Assembly (NCBI GenBank): GCA_014239155.1 | Contig: JAAZZQ010000035.1 | Coordinates: 44,305-108,304, forward strand | DNA: 64,000 nt | Source: Lachnospiraceae bacterium | GTDB taxonomy: Bacteria > Bacillota > Clostridia > Lachnospirales > Lachnospiraceae | Direction of reading: 5' to 3' | Shown here: positions 27,184-36,755 of the stretch, in pieces | Layout of the letters: each line of letters begins with the position of its first letter | How positions within the stretch are numbered: the stretch's first letter is position 1 | Position numbers and translations under genes: made by a program | The notes under the pieces: model-generated | Database searches by the model: none | What the model was told of the DNA's origin: nothing | What the model saw: the letters and a program-made list of their open reading frames with translations, nothing else

Positions 27184-27209
27184 TGGGTCTCTTCCGCTAC
27201 CCGTTTTTT
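27180..27209 (+). terminator. Terminator after the small lipoprotein
   Basis: GTAGTGG (27180-27186) pairs with CCGCTAC (27194-27200), with one G-U pair, followed by CCG and six T. It overlaps the stop codon of the lipoprotein and the 3' end of the convergent phosphoesterase gene. Confidence 0.75.
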
Positions 27210-27898
27210 CGCTCAAATAGTGCACTGACTTCCATTTTATCCACAATCCCTTGTGCATCCACTCCCGGGTGTGTCACATAAATACGACATATCTGTTCCA
27301 CAAACACACTATCAACACACAACTTTTTTGCAATCTGTTCTATCTTGCGTCCCGCCTGCATCTCTCGAATAATTGTCTCTACTGTTGCCTTTAGATTTTT
27401 TTCTTTCATTTCCATAAATATCTCGCTATCTCTGTTTTGCTCCATCAAATCTATTTTTTTAACCCGCCAACTACCACTTTCCTCAACCTCTAAAATAGCC
27501 ATTGTTACAGGCAGTCGAAAACGTCTTGGTCCACAACTGCCCGGATTCAGATAAAATACACCATCTATGATTTTCTCTTCATATTTGTGTGAATGGCCAT
27601 AGACAAACAGATCAATTCCATATAACTCTTTTCTCCTGTGCTGCTTATCATGCACCATATAAATTCGCACGCCATACAAGGTAATATCAAGCTCTTTTTG
27701 AAGATTTTTCGCCCACGCTTTATCATTATTTCCGCGCACTACATAGACTGGAGCAATTTCCTTTAATGCATCCAATATCTGTTGGCTGTTAAAATCCCCG
27801 CCATGAAGAATCGCCTCACAAGTTTGTAAAATTTCCAAAACTTCTGGGCGCAGCATTCCATGTGTGTCTGATATAATTGCAATTTTATGTACTTTCAT
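27197..27898 (-). CDS. YfcE/MJ0936-type metallophosphoesterase
   Basis: A 233-residue calcineurin-like phosphodiesterase. The metal-binding blocks appear in order: SDTHGM near residue 9, LHGGDFNS, VRGNND, and YGHSHKYEE. The fold occupies residues 1-155. The last 80 residues form a separate helical tail with a helix-turn-helix look (KIEQIAKKLCVDSVFVEQI), which is unusual for YfcE. I placed the start at the ATG at 27898 because SDTH normally begins about residue 8. A longer in-frame reading from 27937 adds an unlikely leader. The substrate is unknown. It follows vanT by 99 bp but is probably not part of that system. Confidence 0.82.
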   Translation of the reverse strand: MKVHKIAIISDTHGMLRPEVLEILQTCEAILHGGDFNSQQILDALKEIAPVYVVRGNNDKAWAKNLQKELDITLYGVRIYMVHDKQHRRKELYGIDLFVYGHSHKYEEKIIDGVFYLNPGSCGPRRFRLPVTMAILEVEESGSWRVKKIDLMEQNRDSEIFMEMKEKNLKATVETIIREMQAGRKIEQIAKKLCVDSVFVEQICRIYVTHPGVDAQGIVDKMEVSALFERKNG

Positions 27899-27997
27899 TA
27901 TTATTAGAAACTTCCCTTCCTCTCCAATTACAAACAAAACAAAAGATTTGCAAAATTATAGTTTTATCATAACGAGGAATCCCTTAAAATGCAAGAA

Positions 27998-30163
27998 TTA
28001 CGATTTAATTTCTTTCACACGCACTCTTGTTCCTATGCGACTCAATAGCTCATTGGTAATACTCTCTGCATTTTCCGCTACAGTCGGCGCAGTGATTTCC
28101 TTGTCATTCTCCCTGCCAATCAGCGTAGCAGTCATGCCAACACAAATACTAGAAAGTTTTGTTATGTCAATCGCAAGTTGGTCCATACAAATTCTTGCAA
28201 TAATTGGTGCCAATTGCCCATTAATAAGTACATATTGTTCTTTTCCAGACAGCATTCTCGGAAATCCATCTGCATAACCAATTGACAATATCGCAATACA
28301 ACAGTCCTTGTCTGCCACAAAAATCCTGCCATACCCCACACTATCCCCTTCTTGCACCTTCCGAATCAAGACAATTTTTGCCTTGAGTGCAAGTACTGGT
28401 TTTAGGTCCAATTGCAGTTTTGTTTGTGCGTTTGATGTACTCAAAACGCCATACAAAGAGATACCTGCCCTGACATAATTACATTTAAGTTCTGGATAAT
28501 TCAACAGCCCATAACTACTTTGAATATGAATTTTAGGAATAGGTACTCCCTGTTTTTTTAATCTATTTATAACTTTATAAAAGATTGCTATCTGCTGCCG
28601 CGTGAAAAGAATGTCTTTCTGTGCAAGACTGTCTGCCACACACAGATGTGTGTAAATGCCATTAATTTTAAGATATTTCATTGAAAATACACTAAAAACA
28701 TTTTGCATTTCTTTTTCAAGGTGCTTGTCAGTCCATACATCAAATCCCAGTCGGTGCATTCCAGTGTCTAACTTAATATTTGTTTTAACTTTACATTTTT
28801 GGGCATTTAGCCTATATGCATAGTCATAATCAATTAATGTCTGTGTCAAGTTATACTTTTGAATTACTCTTGCCTGCTCAGGCGGTGTATATCCCAATAT
28901 TAAAATTTCCCCTTGAATGCCATACTTGCGCAGCGCAATCCCCTCATCTATCGTCGCTACAGCAAATGCCCTGATGCCAATTTTATCCAAGTGCGTTGCA
29001 ATCTCATACAACCCATGCCCATATGCCTGCGCCTTTACAACCGCCATCAACTCACATTTCGGCGGCATTGCCTTGCTCAATACCTTTACATTGTGTGTCA
29101 GATTATCCAGATTGATTTCAATATAAGCCCTGTCTATCTCTGTACCTTGCTTTTTCTTTTTTCCTGTAATTTTGCTCCACAGCATCACTGCTGCCATGCT
29201 AAAAAGTACAGACATCACTACTACCGCTCCAAAATGCACAATGCTATTCTCTACAAGAAGTATCTGTACATGCAATGTCTTTGCAGTAAAACGAATTATC
29301 ACTATTATCATTGGGTGAATAATGTAAATCAAAAGCGAAAGATTCCGCATCCAATTATGACGTTCGCCCCTAAAATGCAATAAGATATGAAACAAAAAGT
29401 ACATACTTGGTACCAGAAAAAAATACATGCTGTCATGACGTTGTAAATGAAACTGATGTAAAATAATTCCTTCTGCCAACATAAACAGCATCATTAAAAC
29501 AAACATTATCCTTGCAGTTGTCTGTCCCAAACAGCTCTGGCAATCTGCAGTCCATCCTCCTAATAGAAAAAAAACCGGCGCAAAGAAAACACCATTCCTT
29601 GTGTAATCTGATATCTGAAATAAAAGAATATAAAAACCATTCAAAATAGAATTATTTTTTATTAATCCATAATAGCTATCCCCAAATAAACCTATAAAAT
29701 AGAGTGTTGCCGCCACCACAAACGCCTTATAATAACCTAGCTTCCTCACCAGATACCACGTAATTACCCCACCAATAATCGCAGCAGGCAAATACCATAA
29801 ATGATACAATGTCCCATCAAACACAATGTCCTTAATAAAATTGGGCAATAAATTCTCCATCTGAAAGTAATGATTGTATATGTTAATTGGAATATAAAGT
29901 ATAATTGCTATACCATAGATTAACATTGTCTTTTTGACAAATATTCTCAGTTTTTTTGTGTTATATTGGTATCTGGAAATTAGAAAGAAACCTGATGTCA
30001 TAAAAAAAAATGGAACTGCTATGCGAGCAATCACACGGGTCAGAATAAAATCCCCCCACTCACTATACGTACTAAGCGGCGAAGTATGAATCACAATAAT
30101 AAGAATCGCCGCAACAATCCGAAACAAATCAATTCCTATATAACTTTTATTTACTGTCTTCAT
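27998..30163 (-). CDS. vanT: VanT-type membrane-bound serine/alanine racemase
   Basis: The 721-residue protein fuses two domains as in VanT of D-Ala-D-Ser vancomycin-resistance clusters. Residues 1-330 are a ten-helix acyltransferase-3-like membrane domain, starting IGIDLFRIVAAILIIVIHT. Residues 345-721 are a PLP-dependent alanine racemase: Lys377 in AVVKAQAYGHG, IKLDTGMHRLGF, the catalytic Tyr in GDSVGYGRIF, and RICMDQLAID. It should make D-Ser (or D-Ala) for the adjacent ligase. The usual Asn of the KANAYGHG signature is Gln here. It begins 79 bp after the vanG gene and is likely cotranscribed with it. Confidence 0.88.
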   Translation of the reverse strand: MKTVNKSYIGIDLFRIVAAILIIVIHTSPLSTYSEWGDFILTRVIARIAVPFFFMTSGFFLISRYQYNTKKLRIFVKKTMLIYGIAIILYIPINIYNHYFQMENLLPNFIKDIVFDGTLYHLWYLPAAIIGGVITWYLVRKLGYYKAFVVAATLYFIGLFGDSYYGLIKNNSILNGFYILLFQISDYTRNGVFFAPVFFLLGGWTADCQSCLGQTTARIMFVLMMLFMLAEGIILHQFHLQRHDSMYFFLVPSMYFLFHILLHFRGERHNWMRNLSLLIYIIHPMIIVIIRFTAKTLHVQILLVENSIVHFGAVVVMSVLFSMAAVMLWSKITGKKKKQGTEIDRAYIEINLDNLTHNVKVLSKAMPPKCELMAVVKAQAYGHGLYEIATHLDKIGIRAFAVATIDEGIALRKYGIQGEILILGYTPPEQARVIQKYNLTQTLIDYDYAYRLNAQKCKVKTNIKLDTGMHRLGFDVWTDKHLEKEMQNVFSVFSMKYLKINGIYTHLCVADSLAQKDILFTRQQIAIFYKVINRLKKQGVPIPKIHIQSSYGLLNYPELKCNYVRAGISLYGVLSTSNAQTKLQLDLKPVLALKAKIVLIRKVQEGDSVGYGRIFVADKDCCIAILSIGYADGFPRMLSGKEQYVLINGQLAPIIARICMDQLAIDITKLSSICVGMTATLIGRENDKEITAPTVAENAESITNELLSRIGTRVRVKEIKS

Positions 30164-30242
30164 GATTTGTCCTTTCTATCTTCATCAAATCTCTAATGCA
30201 TCTTCCGCTTGACTTCCATAATCAAATAGGAGATATGATACA

Positions 30243-31319
30243 TCACACAAATGCCTGCCCAATAATCTTATCTATAATTTCCGCAAAATCATATCCTGCT
30301 TCCCGCATCATTGCTGGATAACGGCTATGTTGTGTAAAACCCGGTATTGTATTAACTTCATTAAATACAATTTCTTCTTCTGGTGTCAGAAACATGTCCA
30401 CCCGTGCAAACCCTGCACAGTCTAATACTCTATATATCCGTTTTGCAGCCTCCTTAATCTCCTGCGTCTTTTTTGTTGAAATTCTTGCTGGAACATAAAT
30501 TGCAGCGTTTTTTAGTGTGTACTTCTCCGTATAATCAAAAAATCCACTGACATTTTCTGCCTTATCCAGCTCAATCTCATCAATCTCCCCAACAATCAAC
30601 TTGTCAAGTCCACACACTGCACACCCCACCTCAAAGCCGTCAATCGCTTCCTCCAAAATGACACGATTGTCATATTTAAAAGCAAGCGTAATAGCCGGCG
30701 CCAAGTGAATCATATCAACCACTTTTGTCACGCCAAAAGACGAACCTGCTCTAACAGGTTTTACAAAGACTGGAAGACCAATATTTTTAACAAAGTCATA
30801 TGCCTTATTGACCGCAGTATGTTGCATCAGTACCATTGCACGCGGCACACGTACACCAGACAGTTCCACCAATCTGTGTGCCCTATCCTTGTCCATACAT
30901 AACGCGGCGGACAGTGTACCACAGCCCACCAGCGGAACTCCTGCAAGCTCCACCATACCCTGAATCGTCCCATCTTCGCCATTTCGCCCATGTAATATTG
31001 GAAAAACAGCATCTATAGGAATTGATTCTATCTTTACTTGTGTATTTTTCTCATAGAACACCATTAACTTTTGTAACGTTCTATCGGGCGAAAGCATTGC
31101 TGGCACACAGTCCGTCTCATTGCACCAAGTATCGTTTTGAATTTTATCCATTTCCCCTGTAAAATAAAACCACTGCCCTTTTTGCGTGATACCGACTGTC
31201 ACTGGATTATATTTTTTCCTGTCCATATTACCAATCACTGCATATGCCGACTGCAAAGACACTGTGTATTCTGATGATGCACCACCAAAAAGAATTGCAA
31301 TATTTTTTACGTTTCCCAT
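30243..31319 (-). CDS. vanG: VanG-type D-alanine:D-serine ligase
   Basis: The 358-residue ATP-grasp ligase joins D-Ala to D-Ser for peptidoglycan precursors with low vancomycin affinity. It closely resembles my recollection of enterococcal VanG: ILFGGASSEYTVSLQSA at the start, VFPILHGRNGEDGTIQG, ALCMDKDRAHRLV, FVKPVRAGSSFGVTKV, the omega-loop FDYTEKYTLK typical of D-Ala-D-Ser enzymes in place of the housekeeping Ddl sequence, and FNEVNTIPGFTQHSRYP. Serine specificity is also supported by the racemase next door. A GAGGAG site precedes the ATG. It starts a transcript after the terminator at 31419-31457. Confidence 0.9.
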   Translation of the reverse strand: MGNVKNIAILFGGASSEYTVSLQSAYAVIGNMDRKKYNPVTVGITQKGQWFYFTGEMDKIQNDTWCNETDCVPAMLSPDRTLQKLMVFYEKNTQVKIESIPIDAVFPILHGRNGEDGTIQGMVELAGVPLVGCGTLSAALCMDKDRAHRLVELSGVRVPRAMVLMQHTAVNKAYDFVKNIGLPVFVKPVRAGSSFGVTKVVDMIHLAPAITLAFKYDNRVILEEAIDGFEVGCAVCGLDKLIVGEIDEIELDKAENVSGFFDYTEKYTLKNAAIYVPARISTKKTQEIKEAAKRIYRVLDCAGFARVDMFLTPEEEIVFNEVNTIPGFTQHSRYPAMMREAGYDFAEIIDKIIGQAFV

Positions 31320-31390
31320 TCTCTGTCACTCCTCTATCTTAATTAATAAGCCTCAAAAGGTTATACTAAATCAAACAGGAAAGGTTTATC

Positions 31391-31425
31391 CTCCCCTGCT
31401 CACTGCAAAACTCGTGCATAAAAAA
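31391..31425 (+). repeat. Structured intergenic element, truncated copy R6
   Basis: Only the ends of the family are recognisable: CCCCTGCTCACTGC followed by CGTGCATAAAAAATC next to a terminator. The central hairpins are missing. Confidence 0.4.
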
Positions 31426-31457
31426 TCTGCCTTGATACTAAAATTGTATCAAAGCAG
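31419..31457 (-). terminator. Terminator between vanS and vanG
   Basis: CTGCCTTGATAC and GTATCAAAGCAG pair with one mismatch, followed on the minus strand by a T-run. It separates the vanRS transcript from the vanG-vanT transcript. Confidence 0.8.
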
Positions 31458-31546
31458 GTTTCTTAATGTTTTTCCATTTTCCCTCTTTTTTATAAAGTTT
31501 TTCTTCTCAAAATCTTACATTTTTCTTACAGTTCTTCCAACGCACT

Positions 31547-32680
31547 CTAATCTACTGGAAGCATGACAATAAATACTGTGTTCTCACTTGCGCTCGCCAC
31601 CGTAATTGTTCCTCCATGCAACTCTACAATTTCCTTCGCGATAGCAAGTCCTAGTCCCGCACCCCCAGTCACTGATGAGCGCGACGCATCCACTCTATAG
31701 AACTGCTCAAAGATATGTTCCAGCTTATCCTGCGGAATCGTTTTTCCTCGATTTTTGAGCATCACTTTTAGTTGGTTCCCTTCTATCTGTGCATATAAAA
31801 GAATCTCCGTTCCTGTGTAACTATAATTCACTGCATTTCGTATCAGATTATCAAAAACCCGTGCTAACTTGTCCACATCTCCTATCAACATAATATCTGA
31901 CGCAATCTCCAATTTCCACTCCAAATCCCGTTCCGCCAAAATGGGACGAAATTCACTTGCAAGCTGCTCCAACATACGGCTAAAGTAGATTTGCTCTTTG
32001 TCAAGAGTCAGCGTCGTCAGATTAAAACGCGTGATATCAAAAAACTCGTTAATTAGCTCCTCCAACCGCTCTGCCTTTTCCAGTGCAATATTCGTATACC
32101 GACAACGCAGCTCCTGCGAAATCTGTGGCTCGTCTCGAAGCAATGTCAAATACCCTATAACGCTTGTAAGAGGCGTTTTTAGATCATGTGCCAAATAGAC
32201 AATCAAATCATTTTTGCGCTGCTCAGCAAGCTGTGCTTCACTTTTACGTTTTTCTAACATATGCTTAATTGTATTAATTTTTCGCTCTGTCGCAGCAAGT
32301 TCCTGTGGTAAAATAACATCGCTTGTATTTTCTGTAACCAACGCATCAATACCTCGATTAATTTCTGTAAAATACTTAATAAAACTATTGAGATAAATCA
32401 TCTGGGCAACCATCAGCAGGAACAAAACACCCCCCATAAAATACCATTCTCTGTAATTTCGCACCACTTGCCGATATGTTTCCAAAGCCCTGTCATACGC
32501 ATCTTTTTGCCCAGCATAAATAACACGGCGCAAAAACTCCACTACAAAATCCGCAAATCGTCCACGAATCACAAAATTATATAAAACAGTTATACCAATA
32601 ATAGATAAAAACATTACAATAACCGAAACCAGAAAAAGCTTGATCTTTAGTTGCTGATAGCTGTCGTCCTTCTTTTTCAT
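31547..32680 (-). CDS. vanS: VanS-type sensor histidine kinase
   Basis: The 377-residue kinase has two membrane helices (about residues 12-38 and 84-108) enclosing a short external loop, a HisKA domain with phospho-acceptor motif YLAHDLKTPLTSVIGYL, and a HATPase domain with DNLIRNAVNYS, the TGGAGLGLAIAKEI G-box and a conserved end. This matches VanS of vanG and vanC types. The ATG at 32680 was preferred to an upstream TTG because GAGGTTG precedes it at a normal distance. It lies 30 bp after vanR. It would sense glycopeptide or cell-wall stress and phosphorylate VanR. Confidence 0.87.
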   Translation of the reverse strand: MKKKDDSYQQLKIKLFLVSVIVMFLSIIGITVLYNFVIRGRFADFVVEFLRRVIYAGQKDAYDRALETYRQVVRNYREWYFMGGVLFLLMVAQMIYLNSFIKYFTEINRGIDALVTENTSDVILPQELAATERKINTIKHMLEKRKSEAQLAEQRKNDLIVYLAHDLKTPLTSVIGYLTLLRDEPQISQELRCRYTNIALEKAERLEELINEFFDITRFNLTTLTLDKEQIYFSRMLEQLASEFRPILAERDLEWKLEIASDIMLIGDVDKLARVFDNLIRNAVNYSYTGTEILLYAQIEGNQLKVMLKNRGKTIPQDKLEHIFEQFYRVDASRSSVTGGAGLGLAIAKEIVELHGGTITVASASENTVFIVMLPVD

Positions 32681-32710
32681 TGTTTTTTCAACCTCGTAAA
32701 CCAAAACTGC

Positions 32711-33406
32711 TTACTCAATTGTATACCCCACTCCCCAAATTGTCTTAATATATTTGGGGCGCCGCGCAGGTTCTTTCATTTTTTCGCGCAACCTTGCAAT
32801 ATGTGTCATGACTGTATTGTTATTGTCAAGATACTTTTCTCCCCAAACTGCCTCAAATAACCCTTCCGAGGAAACGACTGTACCACGTCTGCTGCACAAA
32901 TACCACAATATTTCAAACTCAATTGGTGTCAATGTCAAAATTTCTCCATTGAGCAGACATTTATGATTGTCTTTTGAAATATGTAATCCTCTAATGTCTA
33001 TCTCTTTCTGTGCTGCCACTATTCCCCTTTCAATATTATATTTAGTGTATCGCCGCAACTGCGTTTTGACCCTTGCCACTACTTCCAGTGGATTGAATGG
33101 TTTTGTGATATAATCGTCTGCACCAAGTGTCAACCCCATAATCTTATCTTCATCTTCAATCTTGGCTGTAAGCATTATCACTGGATAGAAAAACTTTTCT
33201 CGAATTTTTTGGCAGATGTGATACCCATCCATATCTGGCAGCATAATATCCAATATTGCTAAGTCAAGTTCTTTTTCTGCAATACATTTTATCGCATCCA
33301 TGCCATTATAAAATTTGTAGACAGTATATCCATCATTTTTTAAATAAACTTCTATCAAATCTGCAATTTCTCTCTCATCATCAACCACTAAAATTCTTTC
33401 ACCCAC
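32711..33406 (-). CDS. vanR: VanR-type OmpR-family response regulator
   Basis: The 231-residue protein has a receiver domain (phosphorylation site Asp53 in LAILDIMLPDMDGYH, Lys in YITKPF) and an OmpR winged-helix DNA-binding domain (TPIEFEILWYLC to YIKTIWGVGYTIE). It starts with GTG at 33406 preceded by GGAGGCAG. It is the first gene of the vanRS unit and probably activates the downstream vanG-vanT promoter. The strong resemblance to VanR of vanG clusters comes from context as well as sequence. As an isolated protein it could be any OmpR-type regulator. Confidence 0.87.
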   Translation of the reverse strand: MGERILVVDDEREIADLIEVYLKNDGYTVYKFYNGMDAIKCIAEKELDLAILDIMLPDMDGYHICQKIREKFFYPVIMLTAKIEDEDKIMGLTLGADDYITKPFNPLEVVARVKTQLRRYTKYNIERGIVAAQKEIDIRGLHISKDNHKCLLNGEILTLTPIEFEILWYLCSRRGTVVSSEGLFEAVWGEKYLDNNNTVMTHIARLREKMKEPARRPKYIKTIWGVGYTIE

Positions 33407-33519
33407 AATGCTCTGCCTCCAAATATATGATATAAACTTTTAAAGTCTTTCGATCTTTTTTCGCTTTGTCATTTATTCTATCATGATTGAAACGATATCA
33501 CAAGGCAGGATTTTATTAT

Positions 33520-33600
33520 ATCACGACAGATAAAATCTGCCGTGAGTATCGCGCCAACCGCAGCCGCAAAGCGGCATATTTCCTCATGCCGCACACAAAT
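33520..33600 (+). repeat. Structured intergenic element, copy R7
   Basis: A CACGACAGAT/ATCTGCCGTG hairpin is followed by GAGTATCGCGCC, the inner hairpin GCCGC/GCGGC, and the conserved ATATTTCCTC strand seen in R1. The gap 33407-33663 holds no gene. Confidence 0.55.
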
Positions 33601-33663
33601 TGCTAAATAACATCTATTTGGCACATGCTTTTCATAGCTTTTGCATACTCATGAAAAGTAACT

Positions 33664-35370
33664 TTAACTATTTCTTATATTCACTTCCTCTGTTAAATAA
33701 TTAGAAATACTTACTCTTGTACCCGGTCGCTCAGAAAGGAAGATATGAGCAATAATTTCTTCATATGGTCGATTTTGTATTGTGTCCACTTTCCCAACAA
33801 TCGTCGTAATCACAAAATCCTCAACAATTGAATCTGCTGTTTCCAAAAGAAAATGTTGCATTGCAGCAGTAAAATGTTTCCCTTCCTGTGGTATAAATTT
33901 ATACTTTATCAAATTATTTTCTATAAGAACTTCCAATGTTCCTATTACTTCATTCCATATTTGATATTTAAGTTTCCATGTTCTATCTCTGTCCACATTT
34001 TCCAAGCAAAGTGACCGAAAATTATCTGACATTCGATTAAATCGACATTTAGACATTATAATTTTTTCCATCCTATGCTCTGCATTCCCACCATCAAGGA
34101 GTGCAAGCCCAAATTCATCTGACGCCCCTTCATCTGCTCCATAAATATGGGCAGACCAATGTGCATTCATCATCTCATCTTCATTTAACGACTTACCAAC
34201 AGCATCTTCAATTAATAATGAATCTTTTGTCAGTTGTTGCTTTATCTCTGTCGCATAATGCCATGCCCAAGAAATCAGGTTACCAAAAACATTTTTGTTC
34301 TCAAATGTTACTGCAACATTATTGCTCGCATTGAAACCAAGCAGCCCAAAGCGTCTATCGGCTGAAGCATTACATCCTGTTGGCATATATGGTTCCAAAG
34401 CTAATGTGTTCAATACGCTCTGTTCACTTTTAATCTGTTCAAAACGGTATTGCAAATCCTCTATAGCCATTTCTAGTGCTATCTTTTTATCCTCTTTCAA
34501 GCGACTTGCTTCAACCCCTCTATCTAAATTCTCTAATCTCCCATTTATAATTTCATATATCAATCTAATTGAACGGAAGGTATCTGTTCCCATCATTACT
34601 AATGATAAGCCTTCTTCATTAACTTGATACCGATTAAATAGTTCATCTAATCGCGTCTTATTTTGTTGAAATTCATCCTCTGTTGCATCTGAGCTTTCTG
34701 ACCCCAATTTTTGTAAATACCATTTAGCGATAGATATCACGTTTTCAAGCATATTATATTGTATCCGCAAACGCGCTTCTGCCTTTTGTTTATTATCCAC
34801 AGAACGAATCAATTGCCCTTCTTCGTTCAATTTCAAATTTCCGTATATCTCTCTTTCCCGCGTAGGAGCAGAAGACCAAAAAAAACTTAGCATTTGCCCA
34901 AAACTTCTTTCTCCAAAAGGAATTACTTCCGTTATTCTACGAACTGGTCTTTGATAAATTTTCGGGATTTTCCCTTGCCCATATTTTACAAAATGTCCTT
35001 CAGGACAATCTACTATCTCTCCTTTCGGTTCAATACCTATTTTTTTTAAATTATCCTTTAAATCCACATCACCAACAATCCTATTGATATACAACGATGC
35101 TGGCTCGCCATCTTTTACCATCAAACATCTGTGCCCCTCCTCTGCTCCTTCCTCTGCTGGTGCTGATAGCGTATAGCCATTATTTTTCACATATCGCTGA
35201 ATTGGCAAATGTGCTTCTTCATTCTCCTTATCAAACATATATCGCGGCACTGCTTGGTTTTCTATAAAATACCTATTTGTTTCTAGTTTTTCCTGTTTTT
35301 TGGATTTATCACTACAAAAATCAAATTTCTTAGAATTCTTGAACAATTTCTTATTTCTTTGTGAAAACAT
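33664..35370 (-). CDS. Hypothetical protein, 568 residues
   Basis: I do not recognise this family. The N-terminus is basic and low-complexity (KKLFKNSKKFDF), with no signal peptide, then short motifs such as PIQRYVKNNGY and VPRYMF, and a region ending in YQRPVRRITEVIPFGERSFGQMLSFFWSS. The middle (about 195-310) is helical and probably coiled. A C-terminal region (about 335-568) contains NEDEMMNAHWSAHIYGADEG, ALLDGGNAEHRM and WKLKYQIWNEV, with scattered His, Asp and Glu that could be catalytic. It starts 41 bp after a Sel1-repeat gene, forming a two-gene unit. A toxin-partner or effector-chaperone relation is possible but unproven. Confidence 0.6.
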   Translation of the reverse strand: MFSQRNKKLFKNSKKFDFCSDKSKKQEKLETNRYFIENQAVPRYMFDKENEEAHLPIQRYVKNNGYTLSAPAEEGAEEGHRCLMVKDGEPASLYINRIVGDVDLKDNLKKIGIEPKGEIVDCPEGHFVKYGQGKIPKIYQRPVRRITEVIPFGERSFGQMLSFFWSSAPTREREIYGNLKLNEEGQLIRSVDNKQKAEARLRIQYNMLENVISIAKWYLQKLGSESSDATEDEFQQNKTRLDELFNRYQVNEEGLSLVMMGTDTFRSIRLIYEIINGRLENLDRGVEASRLKEDKKIALEMAIEDLQYRFEQIKSEQSVLNTLALEPYMPTGCNASADRRFGLLGFNASNNVAVTFENKNVFGNLISWAWHYATEIKQQLTKDSLLIEDAVGKSLNEDEMMNAHWSAHIYGADEGASDEFGLALLDGGNAEHRMEKIIMSKCRFNRMSDNFRSLCLENVDRDRTWKLKYQIWNEVIGTLEVLIENNLIKYKFIPQEGKHFTAAMQHFLLETADSIVEDFVITTIVGKVDTIQNRPYEEIIAHIFLSERPGTRVSISNYLTEEVNIRNS

Positions 35371-35411
35371 AAAACCTCCAAAAACCTAGAAAGCACAAAC
35401 ATAGCGTTTCT

Positions 35412-36647
35412 CTAGCGGTGTACCCATTTCCCAAATAAAGTCTTTTTATAGTTACGCAATTCTTCTTTTGCCCGTGCATTATCTCCCGCTTTTCTTAAAT
35501 AATCAACTGCCTTTGGAATATCTGCGCTAACCCCTAAGCCTCGACCATAAATAAAGCCCAACATATAAAATGCATTTGTATTATTCCAATCTACCTGTTC
35601 CAGATACATTCTTGCTCTGCCATAATCCTGAAGAGTACCCCAGCCTTCAAAACAGCACTCCCCTAAATAAAATACGCCCCATCTGCTACCTTTCTCATAT
35701 GCATAAGAAAACATCTGAAACGCTTTTTCATAATCTTTGGAAACGCCCTTACCTTTATAATATGCTTTACCCATTCTATCATAACTGTCAATGTCTCCCA
35801 TAGAAATGCCTTTTTGGAAGCATTCCACAGCATAGACTGCATCCTCTGGCGTGCCAATTCCTTCAAAATAACAGCGCCCGACCTCAGACCATGCATCTGG
35901 CTGCCCGCCTTCTGCTGACTCCCTGTACCAATGTAATGCCTCTTCTTTCCTTCCTGCCTCCTCCAAATGTTCTGCGTAAATACGCTGATGAAGCGGATGG
36001 CCATACTCTGCCCCAATCTTCCATAAATCCTTGGCTTTTTGCGGCTGTGGTAAAATAATATCCTCATCCCCCTTAGTATAATACTGATTCAAATTACTTG
36101 CAGCCGAGTACATTCCGCCCCGCAACGCTTTCAAAAACCAGTCCTCACACTTAGAAATATTGCTTTTCATAAATGATTTTAAAGCAATTGGATCGGAAAA
36201 TGATTCCATATCTATATTTTGGATTCGAATAAAATCCCACCAAAAATATGTATTGCCCACAACATACTGACAAAACGCATCTCCTGTCTCTGCCAGCTCC
36301 AATACCTCATCAAATGCCTCCTTCAAATTCGCAAACGGCATTTTCGCTTCCAGTTCTGGTGTCAACTCTCCACAGCGTATCGCTACCAACACTCCTAATG
36401 CACTTCCCTGTTCCACCGATTTATGCATCAGAGCAGTTGCACGGTCATCATCCTCTGGGAAACCATGCCCACTCCATACATACTGATGGCCGCACATACA
36501 CCGTGCTAGTATACAAGTCGCATCTCCATCGCCGGCAGCGGATGCTCTTTCCAAAAGTGCAAGTGCTTCTTTTCCTTTCCCTGTTCTCTCATTGTAATAA
36601 ATATCTTGCAATGCCTGTTTTACTTCCGTACTTAACATTTTTCCCAT
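35412..36647 (-). CDS. Sel1-like repeat (TPR-type) protein
   Basis: The 411-residue protein is built of Sel1-like helical repeats (for example AEGGQPDAWSEVGRCYFEGIGTPED, then GDIDSYDRMGKAYYKGKGVSKD, with spacing near 36 residues) from about residue 20 to the end. Such solenoids bind partner proteins. No signal peptide is seen. I chose the third Met-containing possibility consistent with the AAGGAG site: the ATG at 36647, ten bases downstream of it. It precedes the 568-residue protein on the same transcript, so it may bind or neutralise that protein. A predicted promoter lies at 36756-36785. Confidence 0.75.
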   Translation of the reverse strand: MGKMLSTEVKQALQDIYYNERTGKGKEALALLERASAAGDGDATCILARCMCGHQYVWSGHGFPEDDDRATALMHKSVEQGSALGVLVAIRCGELTPELEAKMPFANLKEAFDEVLELAETGDAFCQYVVGNTYFWWDFIRIQNIDMESFSDPIALKSFMKSNISKCEDWFLKALRGGMYSAASNLNQYYTKGDEDIILPQPQKAKDLWKIGAEYGHPLHQRIYAEHLEEAGRKEEALHWYRESAEGGQPDAWSEVGRCYFEGIGTPEDAVYAVECFQKGISMGDIDSYDRMGKAYYKGKGVSKDYEKAFQMFSYAYEKGSRWGVFYLGECCFEGWGTLQDYGRARMYLEQVDWNNTNAFYMLGFIYGRGLGVSADIPKAVDYLRKAGDNARAKEELRNYKKTLFGKWVHR

Positions 36648-36755
36648 TGTATACATTCTCCTTTTTATAAATACAGCCTCTTAAAAGTCAAAAATATCAT
36701 CAAAACGTTGATTCATTCACTTTGTTTGACATTATAACTTGTATCTAACAATACT

